DNA of 57,019 bases from a virus, in the IMG/VR virus record IMGVR_UViG_3300048839_000591, positions 1 to 57,019 of that record. The stretch is one strand, 5' to 3'. A model generated the notes under the pieces. That model made no database searches. It was not told the origin of the DNA and saw only the letters and a program-made list of their open reading frames with translations. The translations under genes and the position numbers were made by a program. The first letter of the stretch is position 1; each line of letters opens with the position of its first letter. Shown here piece by piece: positions 24,330-32,471 of this stretch.

Positions 24330-24810
24330 GTTTCAACTCCATTCCGTCCGTCGCCGCGTCGTAGGAACTAATGACATCCTGTGCCTTGCGCCATTCACAA
24401 TCTGCGGTGTGGTCCATCGCGTTTCGGTCTTCGTCGTTTGAACTCCAATCGCCGCAGAAAAAGCAACAATACTCACTGTCTAACCATGTCATGTCAGGCG
24501 CAAAGAACGGGCGAACCGTCTCCACCACCCGTCGCCCCGCCGCCAGTTCCGCCACCACCGCGCTCCCGTCGTTGGCCAGGGCGGCCTTGATGACGCGATG
24601 TTGCTCCGTGTAGTCCAATCCTTGCTCTGGTTTGCCAATTGGGAAGTAGCGCCATGCCAATTCAAGAGCGCTCCGCAGCTCCACGTTCTGACCGTTGGCC
24701 GCGTCGAGCTGGCTGCGCAGGGCGGCGTTCTCGGTGAGCAACTTGGCCCCTGCGTCCACTGATGCCGCTGCGAAGATTTCGAGCCGTTCGTGCTCAGTCT
24801 CGTCACGCAT
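24319..24810 (-). CDS. Phage protein with coiled coil and Cys/His zinc-like motif
   Basis: 163 residues. The N-terminus is a coiled coil (LLTENAALRSQLDAANGQNV); the C-terminal half has CCFFCGDW and MDHTADCEWRKA, a C-x2-C...H...C arrangement typical of small phage zinc proteins. Function unknown. Confidence 0.65.
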   Translation of the reverse strand: MRDETEHERLEIFAAASVDAGAKLLTENAALRSQLDAANGQNVELRSALELAWRYFPIGKPEQGLDYTEQHRVIKAALANDGSAVVAELAAGRRVVETVRPFFAPDMTWLDSEYCCFFCGDWSSNDEDRNAMDHTADCEWRKAQDVISSYDAATDGMELKRDV

Positions 24811-25099
24811 CGCCGTACCTCCCGTTCAGCGCACGCATCTCTGCCTTGAGTGCATCCGATCGCGCTCTGACCGCATCCGGGTTCTCATAGGCGAACTCTG
24901 CTACTCGGATAACGGCGGCAAGCGTCTCTTCAGGCATGTTCGGGTCGCCGTTGACGTGGACCGGGCCGTATTTGGTCTCGACATAGAATCCGCCGTCAGA
25001 GTCGGGTGACTCGGCCAGACAGTCATCACACATCCACGGCTCATCCTCTGGCATGTCCGGCATGGGACGGCTACAGGTCCAACATTTACCGCTCATCAT
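24803..25099 (-). CDS. Small zinc-binding phage protein
   Basis: About 98 residues from ATG 25099 (MMSGKCWTCSRPMPDMP), overlapping the micro-ORF stop as ATGA. Two CxxC pairs (CWTC, CDDC) suggest a zinc knuckle; a helical C-terminus follows. Function unknown. Confidence 0.65.
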   Translation of the reverse strand: MMSGKCWTCSRPMPDMPEDEPWMCDDCLAESPDSDGGFYVETKYGPVHVNGDPNMPEETLAAVIRVAEFAYENPDAVRARSDALKAEMRALNGRYGDA

Positions 25100-25155
25100 C
25101 GTCTCCGATTCAGCATCCGCCAAAACGCCCGCAGCGCGTCCGTCGTCTCAGTCAT
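25096..25155 (-). CDS. 19-residue micro-ORF
   Basis: ATG 25155 to TGA 25096 reads MTETTDALRAFWRMLNRRR. It overlaps both neighbours by exactly four bases (ATGA), the coupling pattern of the whole operon, which supports real translation. Confidence 0.5.
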   Translation of the reverse strand: MTETTDALRAFWRMLNRRR

Positions 25156-25376
25156 GCGTCGCCTCGCTCTCGCTCGGAATCCAGTGGCCACTCTAGCCAC
25201 TCAAAATGACAGCGACGGCAGTTCCGATGAATGTGCGGCTCATCAATCCGAATTCCATGGCTCCATGTGTCGAATTTCTCTTCACAATAGCGCGTCGTAA
25301 TGTCGTCATTTCCGCACTTACAGCAGACCGCATTCGGATCAAACCAGTCAGTCGGCATCTTTAGCCGCTTGCTCAT
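25152..25376 (-). CDS. Small zinc-finger-like protein
   Basis: 74 residues: MSKRLKMPTDWFDPNAVCCK. CKCGND and HRNCRRCHFEW give two Cys pairs, likely one zinc site. Coupled to the XRE gene upstream. Function unknown. Confidence 0.65.
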   Translation of the reverse strand: MSKRLKMPTDWFDPNAVCCKCGNDDITTRYCEEKFDTWSHGIRIDEPHIHRNCRRCHFEWLEWPLDSERERGDA

Positions 25377-25753
25377 GCCGCTCTTCCTTCCACCAGCCGC
25401 ATCACAGCCCGTATCGCATCCTTGACCGCATCCGGCGTCCGCTCATCACGCCACACCATCACCACACGCAGCAGCTCAGTATCGTCGCCAATCGAGAGCC
25501 CCAGCGGGTCAAGTGGCGGGTAGCCAGCGGCCAGCAGCAGCCGGTCCCGTTCCTGGCTGGTGAGTCCCAGCGCATGGGCCAGTTGCAGCACCCGTTCGAC
25601 TCTCGGCCTCTTGCGGCCGTGCTCGTACTTGCTGATTTCGCCGTGGTCCTCGCGGTAGCCGGTGGTCCGTTCGGCAACGTCGAGCTGCGACAGGCCGCGT
25701 TCGGTACGCAGCAGCCGTAGGTGCGCGCCGAAGGTGTGGGGTTGGGCGCTCAT
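25373..25753 (-). CDS. XRE-family helix-turn-helix regulator
   Basis: 126 residues. The N-terminal HTH covers LRLLRTERGLSQLDVAERTT through GEISKYEHGRKRPRVERV. The C-terminal part (VWRDERTPDAVKDAIRAVMR) is helical. It is embedded in the early operon, so it is more likely a mid-infection regulator than the lysogenic repressor. Confidence 0.85.
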   Translation of the reverse strand: MSAQPHTFGAHLRLLRTERGLSQLDVAERTTGYREDHGEISKYEHGRKRPRVERVLQLAHALGLTSQERDRLLLAAGYPPLDPLGLSIGDDTELLRVVMVWRDERTPDAVKDAIRAVMRLVEGRAA

Positions 25754-26241
25754 GCCACGGCCTCCCAGAGTGTCTTTTGTCCGGTCGGATGCTGGTCAAT
25801 CCGTGGTCGTGAGGGACAATCCCAAGTCCCGCCAGCCGTCTGATAGAGCGCTTTCCAGCCCGCAGCTACCAGGCTGATTCCCGGCTCTTCGGCCAAGGTG
25901 TAGGTCACGAGCCGCCGATAGCCAAGCGCTTTGGTTGCACGCCAGGCGGAGCCATAGAGCATCGACGCGGCGTTCTTCGTCCCGTCAGTACAGCAGCGGG
26001 TTACTTCGAGCGTCCAGCCGTTATCGAGTCCACGCGCCACCGGACGCCCAACCGTCACGACACCGACGATGCGGTCACCATCGTTGACCGCAATCCCGAA
26101 TTTCCAACCGACGGGTGGCAGGTGATGGCGGTGATGCTGCCGGATGAACGCACACGCTTCGGCGTAGGTGATGGGCTGCAAGTGCAAGCTCACAGTTCCC
26201 GCTCCCCGCGTCGTGGCCGTGCCCGCGTTCGTGCCGGTCAT
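25750..26241 (-). CDS. XF1762-like GNAT-type acetyltransferase
   Basis: 163 residues. The order ITYAEACAFIRQHHRHH, VGVVTVGRPVAR, EVTRCCTDGTKNAASMLYG and TYTLAEEPGISLVAAGWK is the pattern of the phage XF1762-like group related to GNAT acyltransferases. It lies between the replication organizer and the XRE regulator. Substrate unknown. Confidence 0.75.
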   Translation of the reverse strand: MTGTNAGTATTRGAGTVSLHLQPITYAEACAFIRQHHRHHLPPVGWKFGIAVNDGDRIVGVVTVGRPVARGLDNGWTLEVTRCCTDGTKNAASMLYGSAWRATKALGYRRLVTYTLAEEPGISLVAAGWKALYQTAGGTWDCPSRPRIDQHPTGQKTLWEAVA

Positions 26242-26256
26242 GCTGTGCCTCCCTGC

Positions 26257-27123
26257 TCAATCGTCGTAGTCCGGTAACGGTCGATATGCAGCCTCGTCTT
26301 GCCCTCGGTGGACGCCATTCGGTGATGCTCGGCTCGGAGCGCACATCGCCACCATGAGCTGGTCGAATTTCTCGCGAAACTTGCCCATGCTCAGGATGTT
26401 CTTCAGCCAAAACGGGTCATGCTGCGACCACGAAATCACGGCCCGAATGTCGTCAAGCTCGCGCTCATCACGTTCTCGCATCAAGCGAACGTCGTTGGCC
26501 CAAGCCTGTAATTGCCGCTCAGTCGCCTTTTTCGCCTTGGGATTGTTCTCACGAATCAGCCGTTGCAGGAACAACGCCGTCTGGTATTCGTCCGAATCGA
26601 CCGAAAAGACCTCAGAAACCGTCCGCGTCGCGCTAGCGGCGTCGGACTTCGGACTTTCTTTCTCGTTTTCGGGAGTTAAACGGGGTACGGGTAGGGGTAC
26701 GGGGGGGTCGTTAGTAACGTTCGGAGTAACACCGTTACTAGCTGTGTTACGTGACTCGTTACTCGCTTCATTGATAACAGTGTTTGTCTTGTTCCGTTCT
26801 CGCCATTCCGCCTGCCGCCGTGCGTTCTCGGCTCGCTGTTGCTTCACGTCCTCAGAACTGGGGTTGTATTCCAGGTAGTCGTTGATCTGGTAGCCGCTTG
26901 ACATTTGGATCCACAGGCCACACCGAACCAATTCAGCGGCAACACTCATCTCCACGTCCACCATTGCCGCTGACAATCGCAACGCAGCCGGTGATACGTA
27001 GCCATCAGTCAGATTCGCCGCCGCGTAGGTAAGACACGCCATGTAAAGAAGCTTGGCGTCCTTGGTTCGATCAAGCACTTTGGGATGGGTGAAGAACTGA
27101 TCGTCAAGCTTGACCCACGCCAT
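26257..27123 (-). CDS. Replisome organizer / replication initiation protein
   Basis: 288 residues. The N-terminal winged-helix region (MAWVKLDDQFFTHPKVL...LTDGYVSPAALRLSA) is typical of phage replication organizers. A charged linker (about 100-165) and a C-terminal helical domain (DIRAVISWSQHDPFWLKNIL) follow. It lies directly downstream of the DnaB-like helicase and probably loads it at the phage origin. The region 26620-26780 codes for an unusually hydrophilic linker. Confidence 0.8.
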   Translation of the reverse strand: MAWVKLDDQFFTHPKVLDRTKDAKLLYMACLTYAAANLTDGYVSPAALRLSAAMVDVEMSVAAELVRCGLWIQMSSGYQINDYLEYNPSSEDVKQQRAENARRQAEWRERNKTNTVINEASNESRNTASNGVTPNVTNDPPVPLPVPRLTPENEKESPKSDAASATRTVSEVFSVDSDEYQTALFLQRLIRENNPKAKKATERQLQAWANDVRLMRERDERELDDIRAVISWSQHDPFWLKNILSMGKFREKFDQLMVAMCAPSRASPNGVHRGQDEAAYRPLPDYDD

Positions 27124-27124
27124 T

Positions 27125-28486
27125 TCAGGAGCGCTCCATTCTGCCTGCGCCGAATCGTTCGGAGAAGTGGGCCGTCTCGGGATTCCAGGTTAATTCCACG
27201 TCGCCAATCGGCCCGTTTCGATGTTTCGCGACGATCAGTTCGGCGTTGAATTCCGGCTGGCTGCTGTCATAGAGAAACGGACGATGCAAGAACATCACGA
27301 CATCGGCGTCTTGTTCGATGGTCCCTGAATCCCGTAGGTCTGAGAGGCGCGGTCTGGCATCGCTGCCACGGGTCTCGATCGCGCGATTCAGTTGCGCCAA
27401 TGCCAGCACCGGCACGTTCAGATGCCGCGCCAATCCCTTGAGCGCTCGGCTCACTTTGCCGATGTCCTGGGTTCGGTTCTCGCGGCTGTTGGGTACGTCG
27501 ATCAAGTGCATGTGGTCGATCACAAGCAGGTCAAAGGGCTTGCGCCCGTACATCTCGATACAGCGCGCCAGGATGTCTTTCAGCGAACTGGATGACCGAT
27601 CATCAACGTAGAGGCTCATGCGACCCAGTTCGCCAAAGGCGTCGGCTACTCGGCTCGCAGCTTTCCCGTCGTCATCATCCTGCTTACCGGCATGCCGTCG
27701 TTGTAGGTGCCGGTGCATGTTGACGTTCGCCAGTTGCGCCACCCAACGGGTGCGTAATTCGTCGCGGCTCATCTCAAGTGAGACGATGGCAACCGCTTTA
27801 CCCGTCTTGGCAATGCCGAGTGAGATCTGCGATTGCAGCGCCGTTTTGCCGACCGATGGACGGGCAGCTAGGACAATCAACTGGCCAGGCAGAAACCCGC
27901 CGAACTTCCGATCAAGTGGCCCAAACTGCGTCCGAATTGGCTGCACAACCGGCGCGTCAAGCGCGTCATAGGCAGCGGACAGATCGTCGCGCATATCAAC
28001 GAAGCCGGTCGATGTGGACGCGCTTCGGATGCGCGACATCCGTTCTTCAATGCGCGCTTCGAGTTCAGCCGGGTCGGTAATCGTGGCGGCATCAATGAGG
28101 TTCTGCTTGGTCGCCTCAGTCAACTGGCGATGAATCGACGCCTTCTTGACTTCCTCGGCATAGTCGATGGCATAGATCGCGGTCGGGACGACATGCTGCA
28201 ACTCTTGGAGCAACTTCAACAGCGGTCCCAGTTCATCCGGCGCGCAGCCTAACTGACTCTGCACCGTCACGTAGTCGGGGTTTATTCGCTTCTCGTAGCA
28301 GGCGACGATCGCACGGTAGATCTGCTGATAATCCGGGTCGGAGAAATCGTCTGGTTGCAGAATCGGCACAACCGAGAGGATCACGTCGCGGTCGATCATC
28401 ATCGACCCGAGAACGGCGGTTTCAGCAGCCAGATTGATGAGGGGGGAATTAATCTCAGAGGCTGGGGGAATGGTAGAATCGTACAT
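27125..28486 (-). CDS. dnaB: DnaB-like replicative helicase
   Basis: 453 residues. N-terminal DnaB domain (AAETAVLGSMMIDRDVI), Walker A ARPSVGKT (208-215), Walker B LLVIDHMHLID (320-330) and C-terminal motifs LSDLRDSGTIEQDADVVMF. This hexameric helicase unwinds DNA at the phage fork. No phage polymerase or primase is seen, so the host enzymes are presumably recruited. An extended -10 element lies about 90 bases upstream. Confidence 0.93.
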   Translation of the reverse strand: MYDSTIPPASEINSPLINLAAETAVLGSMMIDRDVILSVVPILQPDDFSDPDYQQIYRAIVACYEKRINPDYVTVQSQLGCAPDELGPLLKLLQELQHVVPTAIYAIDYAEEVKKASIHRQLTEATKQNLIDAATITDPAELEARIEERMSRIRSASTSTGFVDMRDDLSAAYDALDAPVVQPIRTQFGPLDRKFGGFLPGQLIVLAARPSVGKTALQSQISLGIAKTGKAVAIVSLEMSRDELRTRWVAQLANVNMHRHLQRRHAGKQDDDDGKAASRVADAFGELGRMSLYVDDRSSSSLKDILARCIEMYGRKPFDLLVIDHMHLIDVPNSRENRTQDIGKVSRALKGLARHLNVPVLALAQLNRAIETRGSDARPRLSDLRDSGTIEQDADVVMFLHRPFLYDSSQPEFNAELIVAKHRNGPIGDVELTWNPETAHFSERFGAGRMERS

Positions 28487-28573
28487 CAGTCGTTGCTCCT
28501 ACTCACACTAGGGCGACGGTCAGCGGCCGGGTTGGTGTTGCAAGCACCGCTCGGTCGCGTTCTATTTCCCCCG

Positions 28574-28582
28574 ATTGTATCA
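28574..28582 (-). promoter_or_regulatory. Extended -10 promoter candidate upstream of dnaB
   Basis: On the minus strand TGATACAAT (TG-n-TACAAT) lies in an AT-rich stretch after the HNH cassette. No good -35 box. It could restore transcription of the replication genes behind the inserted HNH element. Confidence 0.45.
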
Positions 28583-28614
28583 CAAAACAGCATAAAACGC
28601 CTCATTCGTACGCA

Positions 28615-28671
28615 TCATCGAACCACCGCGAACACCTTGGCACGCGGCGGCTTGAGCGGCTTGTCCTCTGG
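28615..28671 (-). pseudogene. Detached second copy of the 3' end of the upstream gene
   Basis: Read in one frame to TGA 28615, these codons give PEDKPLKPPRAKVFAVVR. This duplicates the C-terminus of the protein at 29190-30134 (DPSKPLKPPRARVFAVVR). The protein matches at 14 of the last 15 residues, but 12 of the 15 codons differ. It has no start of its own and follows the HNH stop immediately. It appears to be the original end of the gene, displaced by the HNH cassette. Confidence 0.75.
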
Positions 28672-28675
28672 GAAT

Positions 28676-29152
28676 TCAGGAATCTTGGTGAGGGCAGCGA
28701 CCATAGGCACCGATCGCTGCGTTGCAGTTCCAACACAGCACGCGATACCCATCAGGCCAACCCAGCTTGCGAAGTCGGCGGTATTGTTGAGAGCCGCCCT
28801 TGTGTCCCTCTGCGAGACGTGCGGCGTTACCGCCTCCATTGATGTGGTCAAGAGTGAGGAATTCGACGGTCGATTCTCCACAACAAGCACATGTCGGAGG
28901 ATCACCGCCATACGCGATAAGCGCCGCCAACCGCAAGCGCTCCCGCTCACTTCTTCGGTGATCGTAATACTGCTTGTTGTAATCGGGGTGTTTCGCTCGC
29001 CATTCACGAGCGTACGCGGCTCGATAGGCACGAGCTTCAGGAGAGTCGCTATCCCATTTCGCTTTACCGCTAGGACGCGGCCCTGGTTTGCGACAGACAT
29101 GACTTCCGTCTGTCCGCATGAATTGCTTGCAAATGGGACACCGTTCAGGCAT
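28676..29152 (-). CDS. HNH endonuclease inserted at the 3' end of a conserved gene
   Basis: 158 residues from ATG 29152 (GGAG nine bases upstream). N-terminal zinc finger (CPICKQFMRTDGSHVC), basic middle (YAREWRAKHPDYNKQYYDHR) and a C-terminal HNH core: CACCGESTVEFLTLDHINGG, RRLRKLGWPDGYRVLCWNCN. This family is common as free-standing homing endonucleases in phages. It is flanked by two copies of the 3' end of the neighbouring gene. Confidence 0.88.
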   Translation of the reverse strand: MPERCPICKQFMRTDGSHVCRKPGPRPSGKAKWDSDSPEARAYRAAYAREWRAKHPDYNKQYYDHRRSERERLRLAALIAYGGDPPTCACCGESTVEFLTLDHINGGGNAARLAEGHKGGSQQYRRLRKLGWPDGYRVLCWNCNAAIGAYGRCPHQDS

Positions 29153-29189
29153 GAGGCTTGGCTCCGCATAATGGAACTACCCTTACACA

Positions 29190-30134
29190 TTATCTTACCA
29201 CAGCAAACACTCTAGCTCTAGGCGGTTTCAGGGGTTTTGATGGATCACCCTTGACGTAGGGCGCGATCCACTTAGGTTGGTGAACTTGTCGTGAGCGATA
29301 CCACTGCTGACGCCAATGACCAGATACGACCCATTGGCAGGAGTACTCGCGATTCTCTACCGGCTGTGATCCATGTTTCGGGTGTGCTGTTCTTCGAAGC
29401 CGGATAACGCGCACTAACGGCACGTCGTCGATCATTCGTGCCGCTCGACGACGGGTCGGACGATCCGCCACCTTACGATCGGTCGCTAAGACCGTCTGCG
29501 AAATCAGCGCCCATGACGCAGCGAAATAGCGGAGCTTCATGGTCAGACGATTCAACTTATCAGGCGGGTCTGCGTTTGCTGCGCGGGCAGCAATGAACTC
29601 AAGGTCTTCGCCGCAATGCCAAGGAATATGCGTGACGGGTATGCCAGATGGATTAAGTCGCTCATCCGCTACATAGAACGTCACATAGAACGTCGAAGGG
29701 TACAGGCTCTCAGGTTCAGTGTTATCCATCAGCACGAAGTGCGATTCTTTCGGCGCAGGATCAACCACGATATTTCTGATACGAATCCAGCTCAACGCGG
29801 TTAGTGGTGCTATCCAGTCATCTCGCCACGGCTCAAGATTGAGTGGCCGTTCAAACCAAAGGAAGCCGTTGTCAGTCGGCATCTGATCAAACGTCAGCGT
29901 CCAGTTGGGCATGTTCTCTGCTGCTATCTCCAAGAACGAGCACATCTCAGATGACCAATAGAAGGGATCACCCAATAGAAGCGCCCGACGAGGAGCACCA
30001 AACATCATTTCTTTATTTGACTCAGATGCCGTAACGCGGCTAAGTTGTGCATTCCAGAGTGCCTGCCCACGTTCTGACTCCATGAAGTCAAGGATTTCCA
30101 CCTGTTTCGCAAGAGCGCGGGAGTACTCGTGCAT
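29190..30134 (-). CDS. Conserved phage protein of unknown function, 3' end replaced by recoded copy
   Basis: 314 residues, MHEYSRALAKQVEILDFMES. The C-terminal region CQWVVSGHWRQQWYRSRQVH then WIAPYVKG belongs to a family I recall from many phages and plasmids near replication/recombination genes. A faint resemblance of its GHWR region to AcrVA2-type anti-CRISPRs is speculative. The last 15 codons use AAA, AGA, GCT and TTT, unlike the GC-rich copy at 28615, and are followed by an HNH gene. Confidence 0.75.
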   Translation of the reverse strand: MHEYSRALAKQVEILDFMESERGQALWNAQLSRVTASESNKEMMFGAPRRALLLGDPFYWSSEMCSFLEIAAENMPNWTLTFDQMPTDNGFLWFERPLNLEPWRDDWIAPLTALSWIRIRNIVVDPAPKESHFVLMDNTEPESLYPSTFYVTFYVADERLNPSGIPVTHIPWHCGEDLEFIAARAANADPPDKLNRLTMKLRYFAASWALISQTVLATDRKVADRPTRRRAARMIDDVPLVRVIRLRRTAHPKHGSQPVENREYSCQWVVSGHWRQQWYRSRQVHQPKWIAPYVKGDPSKPLKPPRARVFAVVR

Positions 30135-30202
30135 CTACATCATCCGTTCGTCATTCGTATGCCGGTACGTACAGGGGCGAGCGACCCCGCCCCCGCGTGT
30201 GC

Positions 30203-30406
30203 CTATGCCTGCCCCCAGCGCCGCTCCCAGCGCTCCCAGAGAATCGCCACCTGCGACGATGCCGCGGCCTGGACGTTTGACGGCGCGCCCTCTTGTCGAT
30301 AGCCAATCAACCGTCCATAGGCCCGGCAGACGGCCTCGGCATCACGCAAGCGGTTCGGCAGTACGGCCTCGTCAAGCAGCACGTCGACGGTGATGCGTTC
30401 GTTCAT
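30203..30406 (-). CDS. Small protein, unknown function
   Basis: 67 residues from ATG 30406 (MNERITVDVLLDEAVLPNRL), overlapping the Bet/RecT stop as ATGA. Helical with an ARG/TRP-rich C-terminus (ILWERWERRWGQA). The 70-base gap after it holds no gene that I can see. Confidence 0.6.
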   Translation of the reverse strand: MNERITVDVLLDEAVLPNRLRDAEAVCRAYGRLIGYRQEGAPSNVQAAASSQVAILWERWERRWGQA

Positions 30407-31335
30407 TCGACGGCCTCCCCAGCCTTGGCCAGTTCTTGGTCCGCAACCCAACGGTAGAGCTTCCGTCCTTGGGTTTTTGTGATGAAGGCGACCGGCGCCT
30501 TGAACAGCTCGCGTGCCTGGTTGTCCAGCGCTTCACGGTCGATGCCGAGCGACGCGGCATAGTTCACCAGCGTCGTGACCTGGTCGTCAGTCAAGACATC
30601 GAGCTTGGCAGCCGGCGTAGCGGGTTCCTCTTCAGGTTGGTCCTCGTCGACCGCCTTCCCCTCGACCTCAATCACCCGGCCTTCGATGTAGACGCTCGCC
30701 TGTTCCTTGGTGAGTTCCTTGGATGACTCCACGCCGAACTGCGCGCCTAACACCTCATGCCGCGCCTCATCCCCCACGCCAGCCGCTTTATCGAGTGTGT
30801 GAATCGCCTTGATTTGCTCGTAGGACAGCGACTCTTCCAGGCCCGGAATCGGAATCGGGAAGGCCGCACGCAGCGCACGATGGAGCGCACGCTTCTGGGC
30901 CATCGTCACCGCGTCGTTCTTCGAGAGCGGGTTGCGGTCCTGTGGGCCATTGGCCCGGCCATAGGCGACGATCGGGAAGCGCCGGTCCTTGCGATAGACC
31001 GCGCATTTCCAGATGACTTCCTCCTTAGCAGGCTTGAGCGATTCGAGTTCCCACGGCTCAATACCGAGCCACTGGAAACCGTCATAGGCCGGGTGGCGGT
31101 CGGCAATGCGAATACGCCCGTCGATGGTCACATATGGGTTGCCCTGGTACGGAATCAGCTCCCCTAAGAACGGGTCGAGTTCGTAGGCCAAGGCGATGCG
31201 GGCAATCTCCATCGCACCCGCTTTGTTCACGTCCTTCGGCCACTTGGCCAAGAGCTTCTGGCTCAGGTGCTCGGTCTCCTTCTGAAGGTCAACGGGCTTC
31301 TGTTCGATGCGTGCAATCGCACGTTCTTCGCTCAT
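30403..31335 (-). CDS. RecT/Bet-family single-strand annealing protein
   Basis: 310 residues from ATG 31335 (MSEERAIARIEQKPVD), overlapping the previous stop as ATGA. The core IARIALAYELDPFLGELIPY, PYVTIDGRIRIADRHPAYDG and KNDAVTMAQKRALHRALRAA is the RecT/Bet DNA-annealing domain. An acidic linker and a helical C-terminal domain follow. It promotes strand annealing in phage recombination; no partner exonuclease is recognised. Confidence 0.88.
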   Translation of the reverse strand: MSEERAIARIEQKPVDLQKETEHLSQKLLAKWPKDVNKAGAMEIARIALAYELDPFLGELIPYQGNPYVTIDGRIRIADRHPAYDGFQWLGIEPWELESLKPAKEEVIWKCAVYRKDRRFPIVAYGRANGPQDRNPLSKNDAVTMAQKRALHRALRAAFPIPIPGLEESLSYEQIKAIHTLDKAAGVGDEARHEVLGAQFGVESSKELTKEQASVYIEGRVIEVEGKAVDEDQPEEEPATPAAKLDVLTDDQVTTLVNYAASLGIDREALDNQARELFKAPVAFITKTQGRKLYRWVADQELAKAGEAVE

Positions 31336-31781
31336 GTGTGTGCTCCCCAATTCGTCTGTTCTTGCTTCGGATTGACTTTGATGTACGGCGCGCTGGCCTT
31401 CGATTCCCAGGCTGCCTGCGCTTCGTCCTCAGTCAGTACGCCGCGTTTGACGAGCTTCTTGACCTCGCTCGTGGCAATCGAGAGCGTGCAGTGGTCAAGC
31501 ACCTCAGCACGTTTCGGCAGCCGGTCAGCGTTGTAGGCACCGCGGTTCTGACGAATCAGTAGCACCTCAACGTCGGCGTTCTCGGCATAGCTGATGTCCG
31601 GCTCCGCCATCGCCTCAGTGAGTTCGCGTTTGGCCAGTGAGAGTTGTTCAGCCAGCGCCTCACGTTTTTCGATCACTGGGAACCATTCCTCGACAAAGGC
31701 GGCGAGTTCCCGTTCACAGGCCAGGTAGGTCTCCATAGCGGCGTTGATGCGTTCGGTCGGTGTGATTGTTTCAGTGCTCAT
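31332..31781 (-). CDS. Helical protein preceding the annealing protein
   Basis: 149 residues from ATG 31781 (GGAGGCATCA upstream): MSTETITPTERINAAMETYL, a coiled-coil centre (EKREALAEQLSLAKRELTEA) and a Lys-rich end. Position next to the RecT-like gene suggests a recombination accessory role, but there is no recognisable motif. Confidence 0.65.
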   Translation of the reverse strand: MSTETITPTERINAAMETYLACERELAAFVEEWFPVIEKREALAEQLSLAKRELTEAMAEPDISYAENADVEVLLIRQNRGAYNADRLPKRAEVLDHCTLSIATSEVKKLVKRGVLTEDEAQAAWESKASAPYIKVNPKQEQTNWGAHT

Positions 31782-31825
31782 TGATGCCTCCAAATGCGGA
31801 CGGGTGCTGGCGTCGTAGCTGGTAG

Positions 31826-32005
31826 TCACTCCTTGACCTCCCGTTTCGCGCGTTGCTCCCGTTCGACGCAGACCATCACCAGCGCGCCAGTCAGCAGGCA
31901 GCCGATGAGCGCGATACCGGCGCTGGTGATGGCCCAGAGGCAGAGACAAAAGCCGAAGCCGATGGCGTTGGTGACCAGGGCCAATAGGCGTGTGTCAGCG
32001 GTCAT
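31826..32005 (-). CDS. Small two-helix membrane protein
   Basis: 59 residues from ATG 32005, MTADTRLLALVTNAIGFGFC. Two transmembrane segments (about 7-25 and 27-47) and a basic tail (EREQRAKREVKE). Four-base overlap with the gene before it. Confidence 0.65.
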   Translation of the reverse strand: MTADTRLLALVTNAIGFGFCLCLWAITSAGIALIGCLLTGALVMVCVEREQRAKREVKE

Positions 32006-32142
32006 CGCAGCCAGCCCAACAGCCAGAAGCCGCCGCCCATGACGACGGCAATCAGCACGAGGATTGCCGCTTGCCGCCAGTACGACGGCTCGGCTGCGGC
32101 GTGGCCAACGTCGGTGCGTGGGCCGTAGTCCACCCACTTCAC
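32002..32142 (-). CDS. Small single-pass membrane protein (46 aa)
   Basis: GTG 32142 (overlapping the previous stop as GTGA) to TGA 32002: MKWVDYGPRTDVGHAAAEPS, then one C-terminal transmembrane helix (AAILVLIAVVMGGGFWLLGW). It belongs to a run of three overlapping membrane-protein genes. Confidence 0.65.
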   Translation of the reverse strand: MKWVDYGPRTDVGHAAAEPSYWRQAAILVLIAVVMGGGFWLLGWLR

Positions 32143-32471
32143 GCTAACCACCGCCAGATCTGGTACAGCCCGTAGGCCCACAGCACCAGCCCCAGCGCCG
32201 TCGGCAGGCCAATCATCCAGCGCTCCCGGCGCGTCAACGGCTCGCAGCAGGGCTGCGGCTCCCGTGCCGTGCGCCCAATCTCGACCACACGCGGTGTCGG
32301 ATCAGACGGCGAGAATCGGTAGTAGGGACGCTGAGGTGGCGGGCTGCCGTCCTGCAAGAAGCGCAGCGTGTCCCAACTTGTGTTCGGCCCAGCGTAGGCG
32401 GCCTTGACCTCTTGCCAGCGCAGGGTGCCGGATTCGATGCGTTCAGCGTCGTGGGGTGTGATGAGCGTCAC
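32139..32471 (-). CDS. C-terminally anchored membrane protein
   Basis: 110 residues. A soluble part (MTLITPHDAERIESGTLRWQ) and a C-terminal transmembrane helix (LPTALGLVLWAYGLYQIW). Function unknown; co-translated with two smaller membrane proteins. Confidence 0.65.
   Translation of the reverse strand: MTLITPHDAERIESGTLRWQEVKAAYAGPNTSWDTLRFLQDGSPPPQRPYYRFSPSDPTPRVVEIGRTAREPQPCCEPLTRRERWMIGLPTALGLVLWAYGLYQIWRWLA

Noticed and set aside
28615-29190. 191-aa minus-strand frame across the HNH gene
   Set aside because: It is the out-of-frame reading of the HNH gene plus the detached 3' copy; only its last ~18 codons have meaning.
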